DNA of 64,000 bases. It comes from Haematobia irritans. Its lineage: Eukaryota > Arthropoda > Insecta > Diptera > Muscidae. Positions 1-11,061 of this stretch are shown here, in pieces; the stretch's first letter is position 1, and each line of letters opens with the position of its first letter. A model generated the notes under the pieces. It searched no databases and had not been told where the DNA came from. It saw only the letters and a list, made by a program, of their open reading frames with translations. The stretch spans positions 74,639,635-74,703,634 of the forward strand of contig NC_134398.1 of assembly GCF_050003625.1 (NCBI RefSeq), given 5' to 3'. Made by a program: the position numbers and the translations under genes.

Positions 1-1
1 A

Positions 2-450
2 AGTCCAATGGATATAGGCTACAGAAAGGGAGGAGAAAAGTCTATGCCCTTAGAAACGAATTTTAAATATAGAAAACTAATTGGACACCTGCTATACGTA
101 TCCGTAAATACAATACCCGATGTATCAGCTGCAGTAAGTATTTTAGCTAAGGAAGCAAAAGCAAATATTGTAAGATTTTGAGCAATCACAAGATGAACCC
201 ACACCAATTTTGAACGATAACCAAAGCTGTTTACGATTAGCTAATGATGACCAATTTTCCTTTAAATACAAAGCATATGGACACCAAGTACAAACTTGTA
301 AAGGACCTCATCAAGAAAGAAATTATTTCGTGCAGTTATTGTCCTACGGATGAAATGATTGCAGACATTTTAACAAAACCTTTAAATCCATCTAAACATG
401 CAGATCTTTGCCAAAAATGTAACTTAAAAGTGAATGAGGAGGAGTGTTGA
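2..450 (+). pseudogene. Ty1/copia-type pol remnant (RT end and RNase H end)
   Basis: Two blocks of a copia-type pol remain. At 2-181 the plus strand reads the C-terminal side of the reverse transcriptase, including YRKLIGHLLYVSVNT and PDVSAAVSILA, and ends at TGA 179-181. At 244-450 a second frame reads the C-terminal RNase H segment (TKHMDTKYKLVKDLIKKE, then TDEMIADILTKPL), which in the family ends shortly before the 3' LTR. The sequence between them is missing, so the RNase H core is lost. Copia pol normally exceeds 1000 residues; about 130 are left and the window edge cuts the element. The family assignment is firm from the motifs; the exact family is not recognised. Confidence 0.85.
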
Positions 451-618
451 ACAAACACTTTGTTGAAACTACTTTACATTCACTTATTTAATTTACATCA
501 TTAGTTCTTTGATTTGAATTTGAATTTTGTTTTCATATACAGACAATTTTTTTATCTCTAAATAAAATTTGAATTGAACACAACGATTGTCGGTCTCGTA
601 GTTTTACTAATTTTAATA
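432..618 (+). repeat. Possible copia polypurine tract and partial 3' LTR
   Basis: The copia frame ends in a purine run (432-444, GAATGAGGAGGAG type) followed at 445 by TGTTGA, the usual order of polypurine tract and LTR start in copia elements. The AT-rich stretch to about 618 could be the LTR, but no second LTR is present in the window to define its end, and the LOA fragment begins at about 619. Confidence 0.4.
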
Positions 619-1550
619 AGGAACAAATTCCCTTAATGTCATACTGCATCTACTGCCTTTAGACATTTTGGCCAAACAGTCAGCTGCAACAACGGCTGTG
701 CGGTTGCGCGAGCTATCGCTGTGGTCGGAAAAAGTTACGGTCGCAGTTCGGTCCTCAAAATAATGCCAGATGTGCCTAACGTAGTGGATTACACTTTGGC
801 GAGACCACTTTTCGACAAAAAGTTGGAGACTCTAATTCCCAACAGTGAGGCGTGGTGTACACGGACATCGGGGAATAAAAGATATATAGATTTCTACACT
901 GATGGCTCCAAATTGGATGGACAAGTGGGTTTCGTAGTATATTCTAAAGATCTGCAACTTCGAATAACGAAAAAATTACCTTATCGCTGTAGTGTTTATC
1001 AGGCTGAAATATTAGCAATAAGAGATGTGGTGAATTGGCTAAGAAGTAATTCTCCAAGCAATATTGGCATTAATATATACTCAGACAGTCAACCTGCAAC
1101 TCGAAAACGGCCATCGACTGCCGCAAATCTCTCAATGAGATGGCTGAGCAGCACAATATTCACCTAATATGGGTGCCTGGCCATAGGAACATACCGGGGA
1201 ACTGCGAAGCAGATGAGCTAGCAAGGCTAGGGACTACCTTACATATTCCAGGGGAACTAGTATCTGTTGGTATGCCTCTGGCTACCTGCAAGCTCTTACT
1301 GCGTGAGAAGGCTGTCATGATGGCAAATGTTCGATCGGAGAATTGCAAGGGTTGTAACGACACCAAGCAAATATGGCCCCATTTAAACTTAAACCGCACA
1401 CTAGATATGCTAGTGTTCTCGAGACGCCAGACATCACTCCTGATATCTGCTATAACGGGTCGCTGCCTGATAGGCGATTCTGCAAAAACTATAGGCGCGA
1501 AGTATAATGACTATTGTATGAGCTGTCATGATGCGGAGGAAAAGGAATCA
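619..1550 (+). pseudogene. LOA-clade non-LTR retrotransposon fragment 1 (RT end plus RNase H)
   Basis: This aligns along its length with the C-terminal part of the LOA copies at 12.8-15.1, 15.1-19.5 and 35.3-39.9 kb. About 660-720 reads the RT thumb tail (LAKQSAATTAVRLREL). From about 870 the RNase H domain reads YIDFYTDGSKLDG (first catalytic Asp), QAEILAIRD (catalytic Glu) and INIYSDSQPA (second Asp). A deletion of about 30 bases near 1100, relative to the copy at 39.1 kb, shifts the frame; the end of RNase H (IHLIWVPGHRNIPGNCEADELARLG) resumes in another frame from 1140. The copy stops at about 1550, before the LOA 3' end, at a tandem repeat. It is dead and truncated at both ends. Confidence 0.85.
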
Positions 1551-1555
1551 ACTCT

Positions 1556-1765
1556 TACACTCGAGCAAAATTCGGCCTTACACTCGAGCAAAAATTTTCG
1601 GTACACTGAAAAAAATGTTTGGTACACTGAAACAAATGTTTTCGGTACACTGAGAAAAAAATTCGATACACTGAGAAAAAATTTACAGCACACTGTGAAA
1701 AAAATTTCCGATACACTGAGAAAAATTTTTTCGATACTCTTAGAGAAAAATTTTCTCAATTTCAC
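1556..1765. repeat. Degenerate tandem repeat at the truncated end of LOA fragment 1
   Basis: About eight degenerate copies of a unit of roughly 25-30 bases built on ACACTGAGAAAAAATT. The first two units carry a TTACACTCGAGCAAAA variant. The array starts exactly where LOA similarity stops. Open frames over it on both strands are low-complexity artefacts. Confidence 0.7.
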
Positions 1766-2009
1766 TGAATTAAAATTCAGACACTGCAGCACTGTGTCTG
1801 GTATGAATAAGTTCCTTAATAGTCCACTTGTGAAAAATTTACTCAATATCCTTCTTTGCTACATTTACCACTTAGCACGAGCCATTTCTCACTTATTATT
1901 TCACTTCACGAGGTATGCACACAAACACTGTCAAAACGGTATTAATTGTATGGCCGATTCAGATTCATTTTATTTTCCATGTCCTTATATACGTACATTT
2001 TGATTAAAT
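1766..2009. other. No recognised feature
   Basis: AT-rich sequence between the tandem repeat and the inferred 3' end of Jockey A. I see no coding signal or repeat family. Confidence 0.4.
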
Positions 2010-3990
2010 CAATCATTTAAAGTTTTACATCTAACGTATAATTATACATATCTAGATATATATTTTATTTTTCATTTTTATATAAACGTTTGGTAAGGCC
2101 AGCCCATTTATGTCTCTATATTTTATATATATTTAGACCAATGTCAATCTCTCTATATTATCTCCGTAAAAAGGGAAAAACTCGGAGAATCTCTCGTTTT
2201 GTTTTATGTGCTATACTTAATCTACAAACTAAAAAATATAGTATTTACAGAAATTATGTACAAAATAAAATTAAAATCAATCCATCTATATCTAATAAAA
2301 ATAAAATAAGAAGTAAAAATAAAATAAAATACTAATTCAACATATCTATTTACATTATTTACAATATATGGCTCATTGTGCCATGTTGTATACCAATGAG
2401 GTAAAATCCTTCCTTTTAAATCGTCTGTGGTAAAGTATAAATTTTTCATCCGAGTCAACCATTATACCCTCCTCGCTAAGGTGTGTCAGACACATTGACT
2501 TTAGATATTTGTCTAATGTCCATAAATTATTATTTATTTTGTTTTTTTTTTTCTAAATATGTTATAAATTATTAATTATTTTTTTTTTAATTATTTTCTA
2601 AGCAAAATTCCCTAACTATATGATTAGGGTGAGATCTACATTTTATTAGGTGGCCAATTGCAACGTCTATCATGCAGCGATCAATGCGTTGCATATTTAC
2701 TTTATCATATATTAATTAGCAACTCGGGTTTTTATATACCCATAAGTTCCATTTGGTGTGATGAGATCGTATACCATATTGGGAAGGCATAGGCAATCAC
2801 CAGTCTCACTATTTGTCTGTATATTGCCAAGCGAACTTTCTTGGACAAGTCTTCTCTTCTTCGTAGGACATGTTGATATGTCCTAAAAACGTTTGCTGCC
2901 TTTGCCAGTATTTTCTTCCCATGTCCTGTGAATGTCATGTTTTGTTGGAATTCTACTTCTAAGTATCTCATTTCTTCATTAGGCTTTACAGGTGTTCAAT
3001 TTATCAAAATATTTGGGATATATTTTCTGGCGTTTTTATATATTTTTTCTTTAATCCTTTTATGTACCTTGTGGCACCTCTACTCTGACTATTTGTGTCT
3101 CAGATCTCGTTCCATCCAGGTTGATTGTGAATGATCTGCCTTTAAGATAATTTTCTACCATTTCAGCTAGTTGATTCCCAAATCCGAAATGTCTCATTTT
3201 TAATACAATACCACCTTGCAAAACAGTGTCGAACGCTTTCTGAAAGTCCAAACTAATCGCTATGGTTGCGCTTCTCTCATTTAGTCCTTTAAAAACCTGT
3301 ATTGGAAATCTGTTAGGATATTCGCCTCCTCTATTTTATCATTTATTCTCTCCAGTATGAAAATTTCGAATAATTTACCCACACATGATAAAAGTGAAAT
3401 TGGCCTATAACTGATGGGTTCCTTTGAAGCCCTTCCAGGTTTCAAGATCGGTACCACTTTCGATCTTTTCCAGCTCTTGGGGAAATATTTAATATTCAAG
3501 CAGTGATTTAGTAGTCTGCATAGAAAATTCCAGGATATATGATCCGTTCTCCTTAGTATATAATTGGGAATTCCATCGTCTCCAGAGCTCTTCTTTGTAT
3601 TCAAATATCGTAATAGAGCACCTACTTCGTTTGGCTTTATAAGTCTGATCGGTGTTTGAATGGAATTTCCAATCATCGTACCATCGGTCATAAAGTTTTC
3701 TCCAAATACGGTCATATTTCCCAGTCTGGGTCTCTCATCAATCATTGGTGTTTCATTATTGGAAATATCGGCCACTCTGGTCTGAATCTCAGCAAATTCC
3801 TCTGCAAGAGTATCTCCTTTACCCTTATCAGATTCCATCCTGTGTCCTTGCTGGTCAATCAAAATGTCGATTTTCTGTCTAGATTTTTCACCTTTTGAAC
3901 ACACCTTGGTCTGCCCTTATATTTTCCAATCTTTTAATGAATTCACTTTCCTCAAATTTTGTACTAGCATTTGGACCTTATGTCTCCTTA
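2010..3990 (-). pseudogene. Jockey A: 5'-truncated Jockey-clade LINE, ORF2 remnant and 3' UTR
   Basis: Read on the minus strand this is the RT part of a Jockey-clade ORF2. At 3904-3281 it reads the RT N-terminal region (KKSSGDDGIPNYILRRTD, WKRSKVVPILKPG, YRPISLLSCVGKLFE). At 3251-3060 come the DFQKAFDTV and VEVPQGT motifs. At 2971-2732 is the thumb (LAIYRQIVRLVIAYAFPIWY). The C-terminus is at about 2475-2373 (FILYHRRF ... VYNMAQ, stop at 2373-2375). The YADD block between 3060 and 2971 and a stretch before the C-terminus are deleted, and the frame shifts several times. The 3' UTR from 2372 to about 2010 resembles that of Jockey C at 27.6-27.7 kb. ORF1, the endonuclease and the 5' end are absent. 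Confidence 0.85.
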
Positions 3991-4784
3991 AACTATATTG
4001 TGCGCAAATACGATCTGTCCCTATTGAAATGGAACGAGAACGATTAAAAAAAGAAAATCAACTATTACGAGAATTGCCACGTATGATGTATGAATTTGAA
4101 ACTTTGGGCGACATCACAAGATATACCGAAAAAGACGGCAATGGAATGAATTTCATCGTTTACCATTCCCCAACAACATAGCAAGTAGTCTTAAAAATAG
4201 TTAAACAATCAAAAAAAATGTAACAAACATATAACCGATTATTAATAAAAAATAATAAAAATTTTTATTACAAAAAAAGAAATACCTACAAAAAATATAT
4301 ATATATAGAAATAAGTATAATACTGTTTTAAATAATTAAAATGGAATAATATTTAATCCAATTAAATCTTTAAATAAATTGTAAAATCAAATATGCTTTT
4401 ATGACTCAAACTTATCCTGTAGTAAGGAAGTTGATTTTTTTTTTGTAAACTGCACTTAACATCGATTAATACAATTTGCATAAAGTAACTCTCATAGCTT
4501 GAATTTTTTGGCTAGTAACTTGTTTGAAACAGAAAAATGAAGATGATTTGAAAACTATATTAAAAAATTTAACATGCTTGATCTACATTTCGTAAAAACC
4601 TACTTTTGATGGCATTATTCTTGGATAAAATGTAACTGTTGAATGGAATTTTAGGAAAGGAGTTTTTTCTCAAATAATGGTGAAACTTCTATATTTCATT
4701 GAGGATTTTAACAGAAAAGCTGTTATGTCGTGTTTGAATGCATTGTTGAATAGGATTAAGAAATTTTAATGAACACAACAATGT
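3991..4784. other. AT-rich interval with one unassigned 50-codon ORF
   Basis: At 4030-4182 the plus strand has an ATG-initiated ORF of 50 codons beginning MERERLKKENQLLRELP, charged and helix-prone, ending NFIVYHSPTT. I do not recognise it. It could be an exon or retrocopy fragment of a host gene, or chance. The rest is A/T-rich with no gene or repeat that I can name. Confidence 0.35.
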
Positions 4785-5530
4785 CAGGAAGCTTTCGAAA
4801 CACTTAAGACTAAGTTGGTAACTCCACCGATTTTGCAATATTCAGATTTAGGGCGTTAGGTGCTATATTGTCTCAAGGCGAAATAGGTGAGGATAGGCCA
4901 ATTTCTTACGCAAGCCGTAGTCTTAATAAATATGAGAAGAACATACCCGTCATAGAAAAGGAACTATTAGGAATCCATTGGGGAATCCAATTTTTCCATC
5001 CATATTTATATGGTAGAAAATTTATTGTGGTTACAGACCATCGTCCTTTAGTTTCTTTGTTTACTCACAAGAACCCCAGTTCCAAATTAACTCGAATTAG
5101 ACTTGAACTATCAGATTATGATTTTGAAATCGTATATAAGAAAGGAACGAATAATACAAACGCGGATGCATTATCGCGTATAAAGATAGACTCCGATACA
5201 TTAAAATCGATGACACCTCAGGAAATAGATGAAAAAGTTAAGAAATCGCTGGTGAACGAATTGGCCATAAGATGTAGTGATAATCCCTATTACTTAGGTA
5301 ATCTTTGGGAGAAGCTATCATCTGAGTTAAGCAGAATGAATATTAAAACATTCCCACTAGAAAAAGGTGACGAAATATTTAAAATGGTAACCCTAGAGAA
5401 ATTTAAAGAAAAAATGAATAATTATTTGGAGAATTATGACGTCAATATTTTATTATATGAAAAACCTCGAAAAATTATAAGTAATCCGGAACAATTAGAA
5501 CTAATTAAATTATATCACGATACACCAGAC
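4785..5530 (+). pseudogene. Ty3/gypsy pol fragment A (RNase H to start of integrase)
   Basis: About 4785-4850 reads the end of the RT (QEAFETLKTKLVTPPILQYSDL), then a small lesion. From 4868 an open frame gives the RNase H of a Ty3/gypsy element: ISYASRSLNKYEKNIPVIEKE (catalytic Glu), VVTDHRPLVSLF (Asp), then YDFEIVYKKGTNNTNADALSRI, the classic end of the domain. It continues through a linker into ISNPEQLELIKLYHDTP, the start of the integrase zinc-binding H2C2 region, where coding similarity stops at an INE-1-like insertion. The VTDHRPL and ADALSRI forms fit the mdg1/412-like side of the group, an inference. RT core, protease, gag and LTRs are absent. Confidence 0.85.
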
Positions 5531-5979
5531 AAATTGGATAAAAACTACGGTTTCTATAAGCCCAAGACCCCAAATCGGGAGATCGGTCTACATGGGGGCT
5601 ACACCAAAACATGGACCGATACTCACCATTTTTGGCACATCTCTTTATGGTCATAAAATACCTCTAGATTTCAAATTTCAGGCAAATTGGATAAAAACTA
5701 CGATTTCTATAAGCCGAAGACCCCAAATCGGGAAGTCCGATATAGCCCATCTTCAAACTTGGCCTGCCTGCAGACAAAAGACGAGTTTGTGCTAAATTTC
5801 AGCACGATTGCTTCATTATTGAAGACTGTAGCGTGATTACAACAGATATATCGTCTTAGAATTTCTCCCCGATCAAGAATATATATACTTTATATAGTCG
5901 GAAATCGATATTTCGATGTGCTACAAACGGAATGACAAACTTATTATACTCCCGTCACCATTCTATGGTGGTGGGTATA
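5531..5979 (+). mobile_element. INE-1/DINE-1-like element with terminal hairpin
   Basis: The segment holds hallmarks of Drosophila INE-1/DINE-1 repeats: a GATCAAGAATATATATACTT block near 5871 followed by a GTCGGAAA block, and a terminal hairpin at about 5943-5979 whose arms are TTATAC...GTATAA around CACCATT/ATGGTGG-type inner arms. A block of about 53 bases (AAATTGGATAAAAACTACG...) occurs twice, near 5540 and 5683, about 150 bases apart. It interrupts the gypsy fragment just after YHDTP. Family membership is recognised from memory of INE-1. Confidence 0.65.
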
Positions 5980-6181
5980 AAAATTAAATGACAGAATTAA
6001 GTTTCTTTGCCCCTTTTTTTCTGTGTTTGTTGTACTTACAATTTTAGGTGATAATGACGGTCATTGCAATGGCCACTCCAGCGAGTCATAATGAAACCTG
6101 TGGAATTTTGGAAAAAACATGGAACAAAACAAAAAAAAAATGGCAAATTTGCAATAATACGGGTTGTGTTAGAATGGTTTT

Positions 6182-7419
6182 TTATACCCTTCACCACTAC
6201 TGTGGTACAGGGTATAATAAGTTTGTGCATTTGTATGTAACGCCAAGAAGGAGTAATCATAGACCAACCGTTTAGTATACGGATCGGCTTAGAATTAAAT
6301 TCTGAGTCGATTTAGCGATGTCCGTCTGTCTGTCTGTCCGTCTGTCTGCCCGTCTGTCTGTCCGTCTGTCTGTCTGTCTGTCTGTCTGTCTGTTGATGTA
6401 TTTTTGTGTGCAAAGTACAGCTCGCAGTTTTAGTCCGATTGTCCTAAAATTTGGTATAGGGTCCTGTTTCGGCTCAAAGGCGATCCCTATTGATTTTGGA
6501 AAAAATCGGTTCAGATTTAGATATAGCTGCCGTATATATTTTTCACCGATCTGGTCATAATTGGCGTGTATATCAACCGATCTTCCTCAAATTCCGTACA
6601 TCCGAATATTTTATGAGTCTCGAAAAACTTGCAAAATATCAGCCAAATCGGTTCAGATTTAGATATAGCTCCCATATATAGCTTTCGCCCGATTTACACT
6701 CATTTGCCCACAGAGGCCAATTTTTTGCTCCGATTTAGTTGAAATTTTGCACAGGGAGTAGAATTAGCGTTGTAACTATGCGTGCCAAATTTGCTTGAAA
6801 TCGATTGATATTTAGATATAGCTTCCATATATATCGTTCGCCCGATTTACACTCATATGTCCACAGAGGCCAATTTTTAACTCCGATTTAGTTGAAATTT
6901 TTTACAGGTAGTAGAATTAGCATTGTTGCTATGCGTGCCAAATTTGGTTGAAATCGGTTCAGATTTAGATATAGCTCCCATATATATGTTTTTCTGATTT
7001 CGACAAAAATGGTCAAAATACCAACATTTTCCTTGTAAAATCGCCACTGCTTAGTCGAAAAGTTGTAAAAATTAATCTAATTTTCCTAAACTTCTAATAC
7101 ATATATATCGAGCGATAAATCATAAATAAACTTTTTCGAAGTTTCCTTAAAATTGCTTCAGATTTAAACGTTTCCCATATTTTTTTTACTAACATTGTGT
7201 TCCACCCTAGTGCATTAGCCGACTTAAATTTTGAGTCTATAGATTTTGTAGAAGTCTATCAAATTCTTCCAGATCGAGTGATATTTAAATGTATGTATTT
7301 GGGACAGCCCCCAACACATTTGACGGATGTGATATAGTATCGAAAATTTAGATCTACAAAGTGGTGCAGGGTATAATATAGTCGGCCCCGCCCGACTTTA
7401 GACTTTCCTTACTGGTTTT
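6182..7419 (-). mobile_element. INE-1/DINE-1-like element, 1.24 kb, almost identical to the copy at 62.4 kb
   Basis: It starts at 6182 with a 36-base hairpin (arms TTATACCCT/AGGGTATAA, inner arms ACCAC/GTGGT) and ends at about 7419 with the subterminal inverted repeat AGTCGG/CCGACT around a GC-rich loop, followed by CTTTCCTTACTGG. Just inside the hairpin are the INE-1-like blocks GTATGTAACGCCAAGAAGGA and GAGTCGATTTAGCGATGTCC followed by a (CTGT/CCGT)n microsatellite at about 6318-6392. The body is a run of roughly 150-base subrepeats with the core GGTTCAGATTTAGATATAGC. There is no coding capacity. INE-1 is a non-autonomous helentron-associated repeat in Drosophila; a helentron origin here is inference. 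The left flank is a T-run. Confidence 0.75.
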
Positions 7420-8275
7420 CTGTTGGTTTTGTTTTCTACTTTTCACCTTTACTTTGCTCATTCATCGATTTAATTAAGTTATCCAGCATTTGTGTAATTG
7501 TACAATATAACAAAATGAAACACATTAATCCTCTCTTAAGTTTGGAACTCTCAGATCAGTTTATCTTATTAGGTATGCTATAAATGAAATTCCTCAGCTG
7601 GTTACTGTCGTGTTGTTGTTGGTTAATTATTTCTTCGATGACTCCTCTGGTGATGGTCATGAATGAAAATGATACTGTTAATCAATGAGTAATTGTTGTT
7701 CGATATATTAGAATCTTCTAATGCAGCTTATGAATGAATTCTCTCCCATTCATGAATACAGATTTCATCAATGGGCCTGTTGTTCTTGTACCAAAAGAAA
7801 TCCATGTAATGTAAAATTGGTCAAACATTGAGCCTATAATTTAATTTCGATTTAATAATTTAATAGTCGACAGTATTATTTAACTTCTTAAACAGTCGCT
7901 CCTTTGGCTCAATGTTGTTTTCTTTTCTTTTGGAGCAATAATATTCAAATGAAAAATTAATATTTTAATATATTTCCAGAAGTTCACGTTTCGTAGAATT
8001 TTTGGTAATAATTTACAATTTTAATAATTGGGATAAGAATTTTCTAAGATAATATTTCAAATGGTCCCGAATCACAAAAGTCTTTTCTTATTCTTCTGAT
8101 TATTATAAATATCACAAGTGATTATTCCAATTAATTTTAGATTCGATTTGCGGCTCACGTTTTCTTCAAAATTGTCTTCGCACGAGTTGAAAGGAAATCG
8201 TAGACATAAGTTAACGAAAGTACGACAGACGAGCCAGCACCGACCCACGAATAGCCGGGCTTAAAGCAAATAGTC
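7420..8275. other. Non-coding interval, probably 3' region of gypsy element B
   Basis: No gene. Because gypsy element B runs on the minus strand and its integrase ends at 8276, this stretch should contain its 3' untranslated region and possibly a 3' LTR. A purine run on the minus strand near 7920-7935 could be a polypurine tract, but I cannot define LTR ends and no second LTR copy is visible. Confidence 0.35.
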
Positions 8276-9171
8276 CTATTTCTTCAAATCGGATGCATGA
8301 AATTTACCTACAAGGTTTCCCTCCATATCTTCTATCTCATACATTGAATTTCCAACTCGCCTTCGAATTCTACATTTTAGACATTTCGGCAGAAATTTTG
8401 AATTAATTGTTTTAGACATATTTCTTAGCATGTGGTTCTTGCGAAATACGGTCTGACCCTCCCTAAATTCAATATTGCGGGATGTTAAATTATATATCTT
8501 AGAGCATCTTTCATAGGCCTTATCCATATTATCCTTCAACTTCTCGAGAATCTGTTGGAGTTTGTCAGAATTTGTTGTCACTTCAAATTGGTCATAATTG
8601 AGTGAGTTAAGTTTCTCCAAGACTCCATAAGCCGGTCCATGTTGGCACATATTTTGGCCAAAAAGGGCAAAATATGGCGAACAATTTAGCGAGCTGTGAT
8701 AGTCACTTCTCAAAATGGAAAGGATCTGAGGCAAGTACTTGTCCCAGTCAGAATGGTCCTTCTTCCCATCCAGAAAACACCTTAGTTTGGTTATCTCTCT
8801 TTTCACCCTTTCTGATGAGTTAGATTGTGGTGAATAGAGTCCAGTTCTGATGTGCACAATCCCATAGGTTCGAAAGAAATCCATCATGTCATTGGATGTG
8901 AATTGTTTACCATTATCACTATGTGATACACCGAAGGTCGGAAATAATTCGGTCTGCATGAAAAGAACTACATTCGCCGTATTCGCTGCCCGAAGTGGTT
9001 TCAAAAGCACAAATTTCGTCAAGTGATCTAAGCAAATGAAAATATATGAATTACCCCGTTTCGAGCATGTTGTATTGTGATTTCTTGTGCCAAGAAATCA
9101 CAATTGTCCACCCATAGTAGGTCTAGACACTATGTTTGTGGACTTTACCATCTTACAGACTTCATATTTAC
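8276..9171 (-). pseudogene. Gypsy element B: integrase domain, first catalytic Asp lost
   Basis: Read on the minus strand from 9171: a block resembling the end of the zinc-binding domain (CKMVKSTNIVSRPTMGG), a lesion near 9060-9110, then SYIFICLDHLTKFVLLKPL, HSDNGKQFTSNDM (second catalytic Asp), YSPQSNSSERVKREI (catalytic Glu) and a C-terminal region ending at 8276 with GKFHASDLKK. The expected segment carrying the first catalytic Asp is replaced by unrelated sequence. Integrase joins the cDNA ends to host DNA; this copy cannot. The order integrase, RNase H, RT, protease, gag toward higher coordinates is collinear with a Ty3/gypsy pol on the minus strand. Confidence 0.8.
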
Positions 9172-9774
9172 TTATATAGGCCCTGAGATCTTTGTCATCG
9201 AAGGCCAAAAGTACTTTTCTCTTATTCTGGACAAAGTTTTCGAAAACCCTCCATGACACGAGATAACATCATGCATTGACTTGATCAAACCATCAGTCAA
9301 CGTGGAAGGTATCCACAGTCTCCATAGTCCATGCTCCTCATTGTCTAAGCCTTGTCTGTACTTCACTCTTTTAAATACGAGGTTACCCATAATGCGGAGA
9401 TCTGGTAATTTGTCATTATTCTCCTTCTTGAGGGTAGAATACTCTTGATTGGAGAAATGTTGACTATTTACATCAATGCCATCACACCCAAAATTAACAA
9501 AAGACAATTCGTCAACATCGAAGCGGGATAAGGTATCAGGCGCGATATTCAGGGAACCTTTCCGGTGCTCGATTTGGAAATCATATCTTTGGAGCTTTAA
9601 GCTCCACCTAGCTAATCGTCCTGATAGATCCCTTTGGTTCATCAGCCAACGTAGGCTAGCATGATCCGTAATAATACGGAACGGCAAACCTTCAATGTAG
9701 GGGCGAAACCTTTCAACAGACACGACAGCTGCTAATCATTCTTGCTCAGTAACAGTATAGTTTTGTTGTGCCTT
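9172..9774 (-). pseudogene. Gypsy element B: RNase H domain and linker to integrase
   Basis: On the minus strand this reads KAQQNYTVTEQE (RNase H, with a stop codon right after the Glu), then VSVERFRPYIEGLPFRIITDHASLRWL (catalytic Asp), QRYDFQIEHRKGSLNIAPDTLSRF (end of domain) and the integrase N-terminus with HDVISCHGGFSKTLSRIREKYFWPSM. The domain is cut at its N-terminal side by the MITE at 9775-10058; the other half lies beyond it. The stop at about 9735 and the insertion make it inactive. Confidence 0.85.
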
Positions 9775-10058
9775 CTTACACACAAAAAATTTTTTTCTGA
9801 TTCAATCACGATCCAATTAATTTTTAATTGAAATGTCTTCAATCACAGAAATGATAGTATCAATTAAAAAATTAATTGAGGGTCAATTAAAAAGTTAATT
9901 GATCCAATTAAAAAATTAATTGATACTATTATTTTTGTGATTGATTTTTGTTTCAATTAAAAAATTTGTTGAATCAATTAAATTTTTAATTGAATATTTT
10001 TTAAAACTCAATTAAAATTTTAATTGGAAAAATTTTCGTGAATTTTTTTGTCTGTAAG
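9775..10058. mobile_element. MITE-like insertion inside gypsy element B pol
   Basis: A 284-base non-coding insert with terminal inverted repeats beginning CTTACACACAAAAAA and ending TTTTTTGTCTGTAAG (one mismatch over about 15 bases). It is flanked on both sides by CTT, a possible 3-base target duplication. The interior is built from short imperfect palindromes of the ATTAATTGAT / CAATTAAAAAATTAATTG type. It splits the RNase H coding region between FVSQK on one side and KAQQNYTVTEQE on the other, so its boundaries are supported by the interrupted host frame. No transposase is present, so the superfamily is not assigned. Confidence 0.75.
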
Positions 10059-11061
10059 CTTTTGGGATACGAAGGCAATTGGGTGTTCTCGTCCCTCGCT
10101 GTCAAATTGTAGTAAAACCCCCCACTGCACCTATCCTTGACGCGTCACACTGTATCACAAATTCCCTCGAAAAGTCAGGTTCAGAAAGAACAGGTGCTGA
10201 AGAAAGGGCACGTTTTAAAGCCTCGAACGCTATTTTAGAGCTCTCAGATAACTTGAATGGCCTATTAGACTTCTGAAGACAATCCGTTAAAGGACCGCTC
10301 AAATTCGCAAAATTTTGAACAAAGCCCCTATACCAGTTGGCCATACCAATGAATCTTCTGACTTGTCCAGGAGATTTTGGTAATGGAAACTGAGTAATAC
10401 TTTCTACTTTCGAAGGGTCCACTTTTAAACGCCCATTGCCAACTATGTAACCAAGGTATTTGATTTCCCGCTGGCAGAACTTGCTTTTTGTAACACTTAT
10501 TGTAAGTTTTGCCTCACGGAGGCATTTAGCAACCTCTCAAAACGGCAATATGATCCTCGAAGTTAGAAGTGCACACCAATAGGTCATCCAAGTATACAAA
10601 TACTCTATCGCGGAGCCTAGACGGAATTACCTTGTCCATTAGTCTACTCATGGTTTGAGGACCGTTACATAGACCAAATGGCATGAATTTATAATGGTAC
10701 AATGGCCTACCTGGTATAACAAAAGCGGTATTTTCCTTCGAAGCTTGCGACAAACGAATTTGAAGGAAAGCATCCTTCAAATCAATACCGCTAATAAAAA
10801 AGGTATTTTCAACCTGCTAAATACACCATTAATATGCGGCAATGGATATGAGTCCTTTTTCGTAACCGCGTTTAAACGCCTCGAATCGATACAGAACCTT
10901 ATCTTTCCTGGTTTTCTCACAAGCACTTCCGGAGAACACCATGGAGAGTTTGACTCCTCTATTAACCCCATTGCCGAAAGGCGATCAACTTCGGCAAATG
11001 CCTCAGCTTGTCGTGGTGGAGAAAGAGGGTAATGTTTCGCCTTAATTGGGGGGGGGGGCAT
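10059..11061 (-). pseudogene. Gypsy element B: reverse transcriptase
   Basis: Three minus-strand frames together cover a Ty3/gypsy RT. At 11061-10777: VDRLSAMGLIEESNSPWCSPEVLV and RFCIDSRRLNAVTKKDSYPLP. At 10780-10526: LKDAFLQIRLSQASKENTAF, MPFGLCNGPQTMSRLMD and the catalytic RVFVYLDDLLV. At 10422-10102: MANWYRGFVQNFANLSGPLTD, then the start of RNase H (FVIQCDASRIGAVGG, EGREHPIAFVSQK), where the MITE enters. Frameshifts separate the pieces. RT copies the element RNA into cDNA in the virus-like particle. The YLDD active site is still present, but the frame is broken. Confidence 0.85.

Noticed and set aside
1526..1846. Open frames on both strands over 1526-2003
   Set aside because: They are produced by the low-complexity tandem repeat.
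6048..6180. ORF beginning MTVIAMATPASHNETC before the INE-1-like element
   Set aside because: It is short, unlike anything I recognise, and runs into the repeat; it could be an unrelated gene scrap, but I cannot support it.
6490..6681. Short ORFs in the INE-1-like repeats (MILEKIGSDLDIA..., MGAISKSEPISI...)
   Set aside because: They follow the 150-base subrepeats in every copy and on both strands; no start context or protein-like conservation.
7919..7960. Purine-rich tract as the 3' LTR boundary of gypsy element B
   Set aside because: No matching second LTR and no TG...CA ends can be shown in the window.
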